Assembly: GCA_041389495.1 (NCBI GenBank) | Contig: JAWKRT010000001.1 | Span: 1,426,001 to 1,490,000, forward strand | Direction: 5' to 3' | Origin: Myxococcota bacterium | GTDB lineage: Bacteria; Myxococcota_A; UBA9160; UBA4427 | DNA length: 64,000 bases | In this document: positions 63,677 through 64,000 of the stretch, one piece after another | How positions within the stretch are numbered: the first letter of the stretch is position 1 | Layout: every line of letters begins with the position of its first letter | The notes under the pieces: generated by a model | Seen by the model: the letters and a program-made list of their open reading frames with translations, nothing else | What the model was told of the DNA's origin: nothing | Database searches by the model: none | Translations under genes and position numbers: made by a program

Positions 63677-63990
63677 CCGCCCGCCCGCTTGGCGCGGAAG
63701 CCGCGCCGCTCGAGCTCGGCCATCAGCACGTCGCGGTGATCGCCCTGGATCTCGATCACGCCGTCCTTCGCGGAGCCGCCCGTGCCGCAGCGGCGCTTCA
63801 GCTCGGCCGCGAGGTCGCGCAGCGCGTCGGGCGCGAGCGGCAGGCCCTCGATCGTCGTCACCGTCTTGCCGCCGCGTCCCTTCGTCTCGCGTCGCACGCG
63901 CGCGACGCCGTCGCCCGACGCCGCGGCCTGCTGCGCGCGCACCCGCTTGCAGCGGCACTGCGCGACGGGCGCGCTGCAGTCGGGGCACAT
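63673..63990 (-). CDS. yciH: SUI1/eIF1-like translation factor YciH
   Basis: 105 residues. An N-terminal zinc-like cysteine knot (MCPDCSAPVAQCRCK) precedes the SUI1 domain: RRETKGRGGKTVTTIEGLPL, LAAELKRRCGTGGSAKDGVIEIQGDHR and ELERRGFRAKRAGG. It monitors start-codon or initiator-tRNA selection in vitro in E. coli. Complete in the window, only 10 nt from the window end, so the promoter is not seen. Its stop overlaps the GT2 stop. Confidence 0.93.
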   Translation of the reverse strand: MCPDCSAPVAQCRCKRVRAQQAAASGDGVARVRRETKGRGGKTVTTIEGLPLAPDALRDLAAELKRRCGTGGSAKDGVIEIQGDHRDVLMAELERRGFRAKRAGG

Positions 63991-64000
63991 GCGGCCGTGC

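Overview
The window is about 64 kb of very GC-rich bacterial chromosome. Nearly every codon ends in G or C, GTG and TTG starts are frequent, and genes are often joined by ATGA, GTGA or TGATG overlaps. The gene content points to a deltaproteobacterial or Myxococcota-like organism. It has a near-canonical MglB/MglA pair downstream of dnaX-ybaB-recR, an EF-G of the spirochaete/planctomycete/delta (mitochondrial EFG1) type, a PilY1 protein, multihaem cytochrome c, and many acyl-CoA and flavin-dependent (LLM/F420-type) enzymes. No phage, transposon, plasmid gene or CRISPR array is visible. Taxonomy here is inference from gene content only.

Layout. 0-7 kb: frameshifted ParA-like ATPase, PPi-type phosphofructokinase, DUF420-like and rhomboid membrane proteins, AtoE-type transporter, Hsp20, CHAD protein. 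6.3-13 kb: LLM oxidoreductase, anchored SH3 protein, octahaem lipoprotein, tRNA-Asn, greA, CPBP protease, malectin-domain secreted protein with a CRP-like site upstream. 13-22 kb: amidohydrolase, a frameshifted membrane protein, tRNA-Pro, and the translation/replication set priA-def-fmt-rsmB-rpe. 22-28 kb: SAM-fold protein, alpha/beta hydrolase lacking its nucleophile, mglA/mglB, recR-ybaB-dnaX and the SRP RNA. 28-36 kb: fatty-acid hydroxylase-type enzyme, a large unknown membrane protein, pilY1 with a small partner, tRNA-Ser. 36-42 kb: infA, acyltransferase, stand-alone formyl-THF hydrolase-like protein, a broken Fe-S protein, EF-G, a P-loop ATPase, a TerB-like protein.

42.7-48.6 kb is the most distinctive block. 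It holds arsC-like, ECF sigma and zinc-finger anti-sigma genes facing a four-gene arsM-arsS-VTT-FAD oxidoreductase operon, the signature of arsenosugar/organoarsenical synthesis. 48.8-58 kb is a lipid catabolism region: split MFE-2-type dehydrogenase and hydratase, paired acyl-CoA dehydrogenases, an aminoglycoside-phosphotransferase-like kinase, a SnoaL-like protein and an LLM oxidoreductase, with ctaA and unknowns between. 58-64 kb: class IV aminotransferase, citrate synthase, ArnT-like and GT2 glycosyltransferases, SUI1/YciH.

Promoters can be read by eye. Recurrent -10 boxes of the type TAGRNT, several with an upstream TGn, precede many genes. In six cases the -10 lies only 6-12 nt before the start codon, which predicts leaderless mRNAs. 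Three genes carry apparent single-base frameshifts in GC runs. These could be sequencing or assembly errors or genuine decay.
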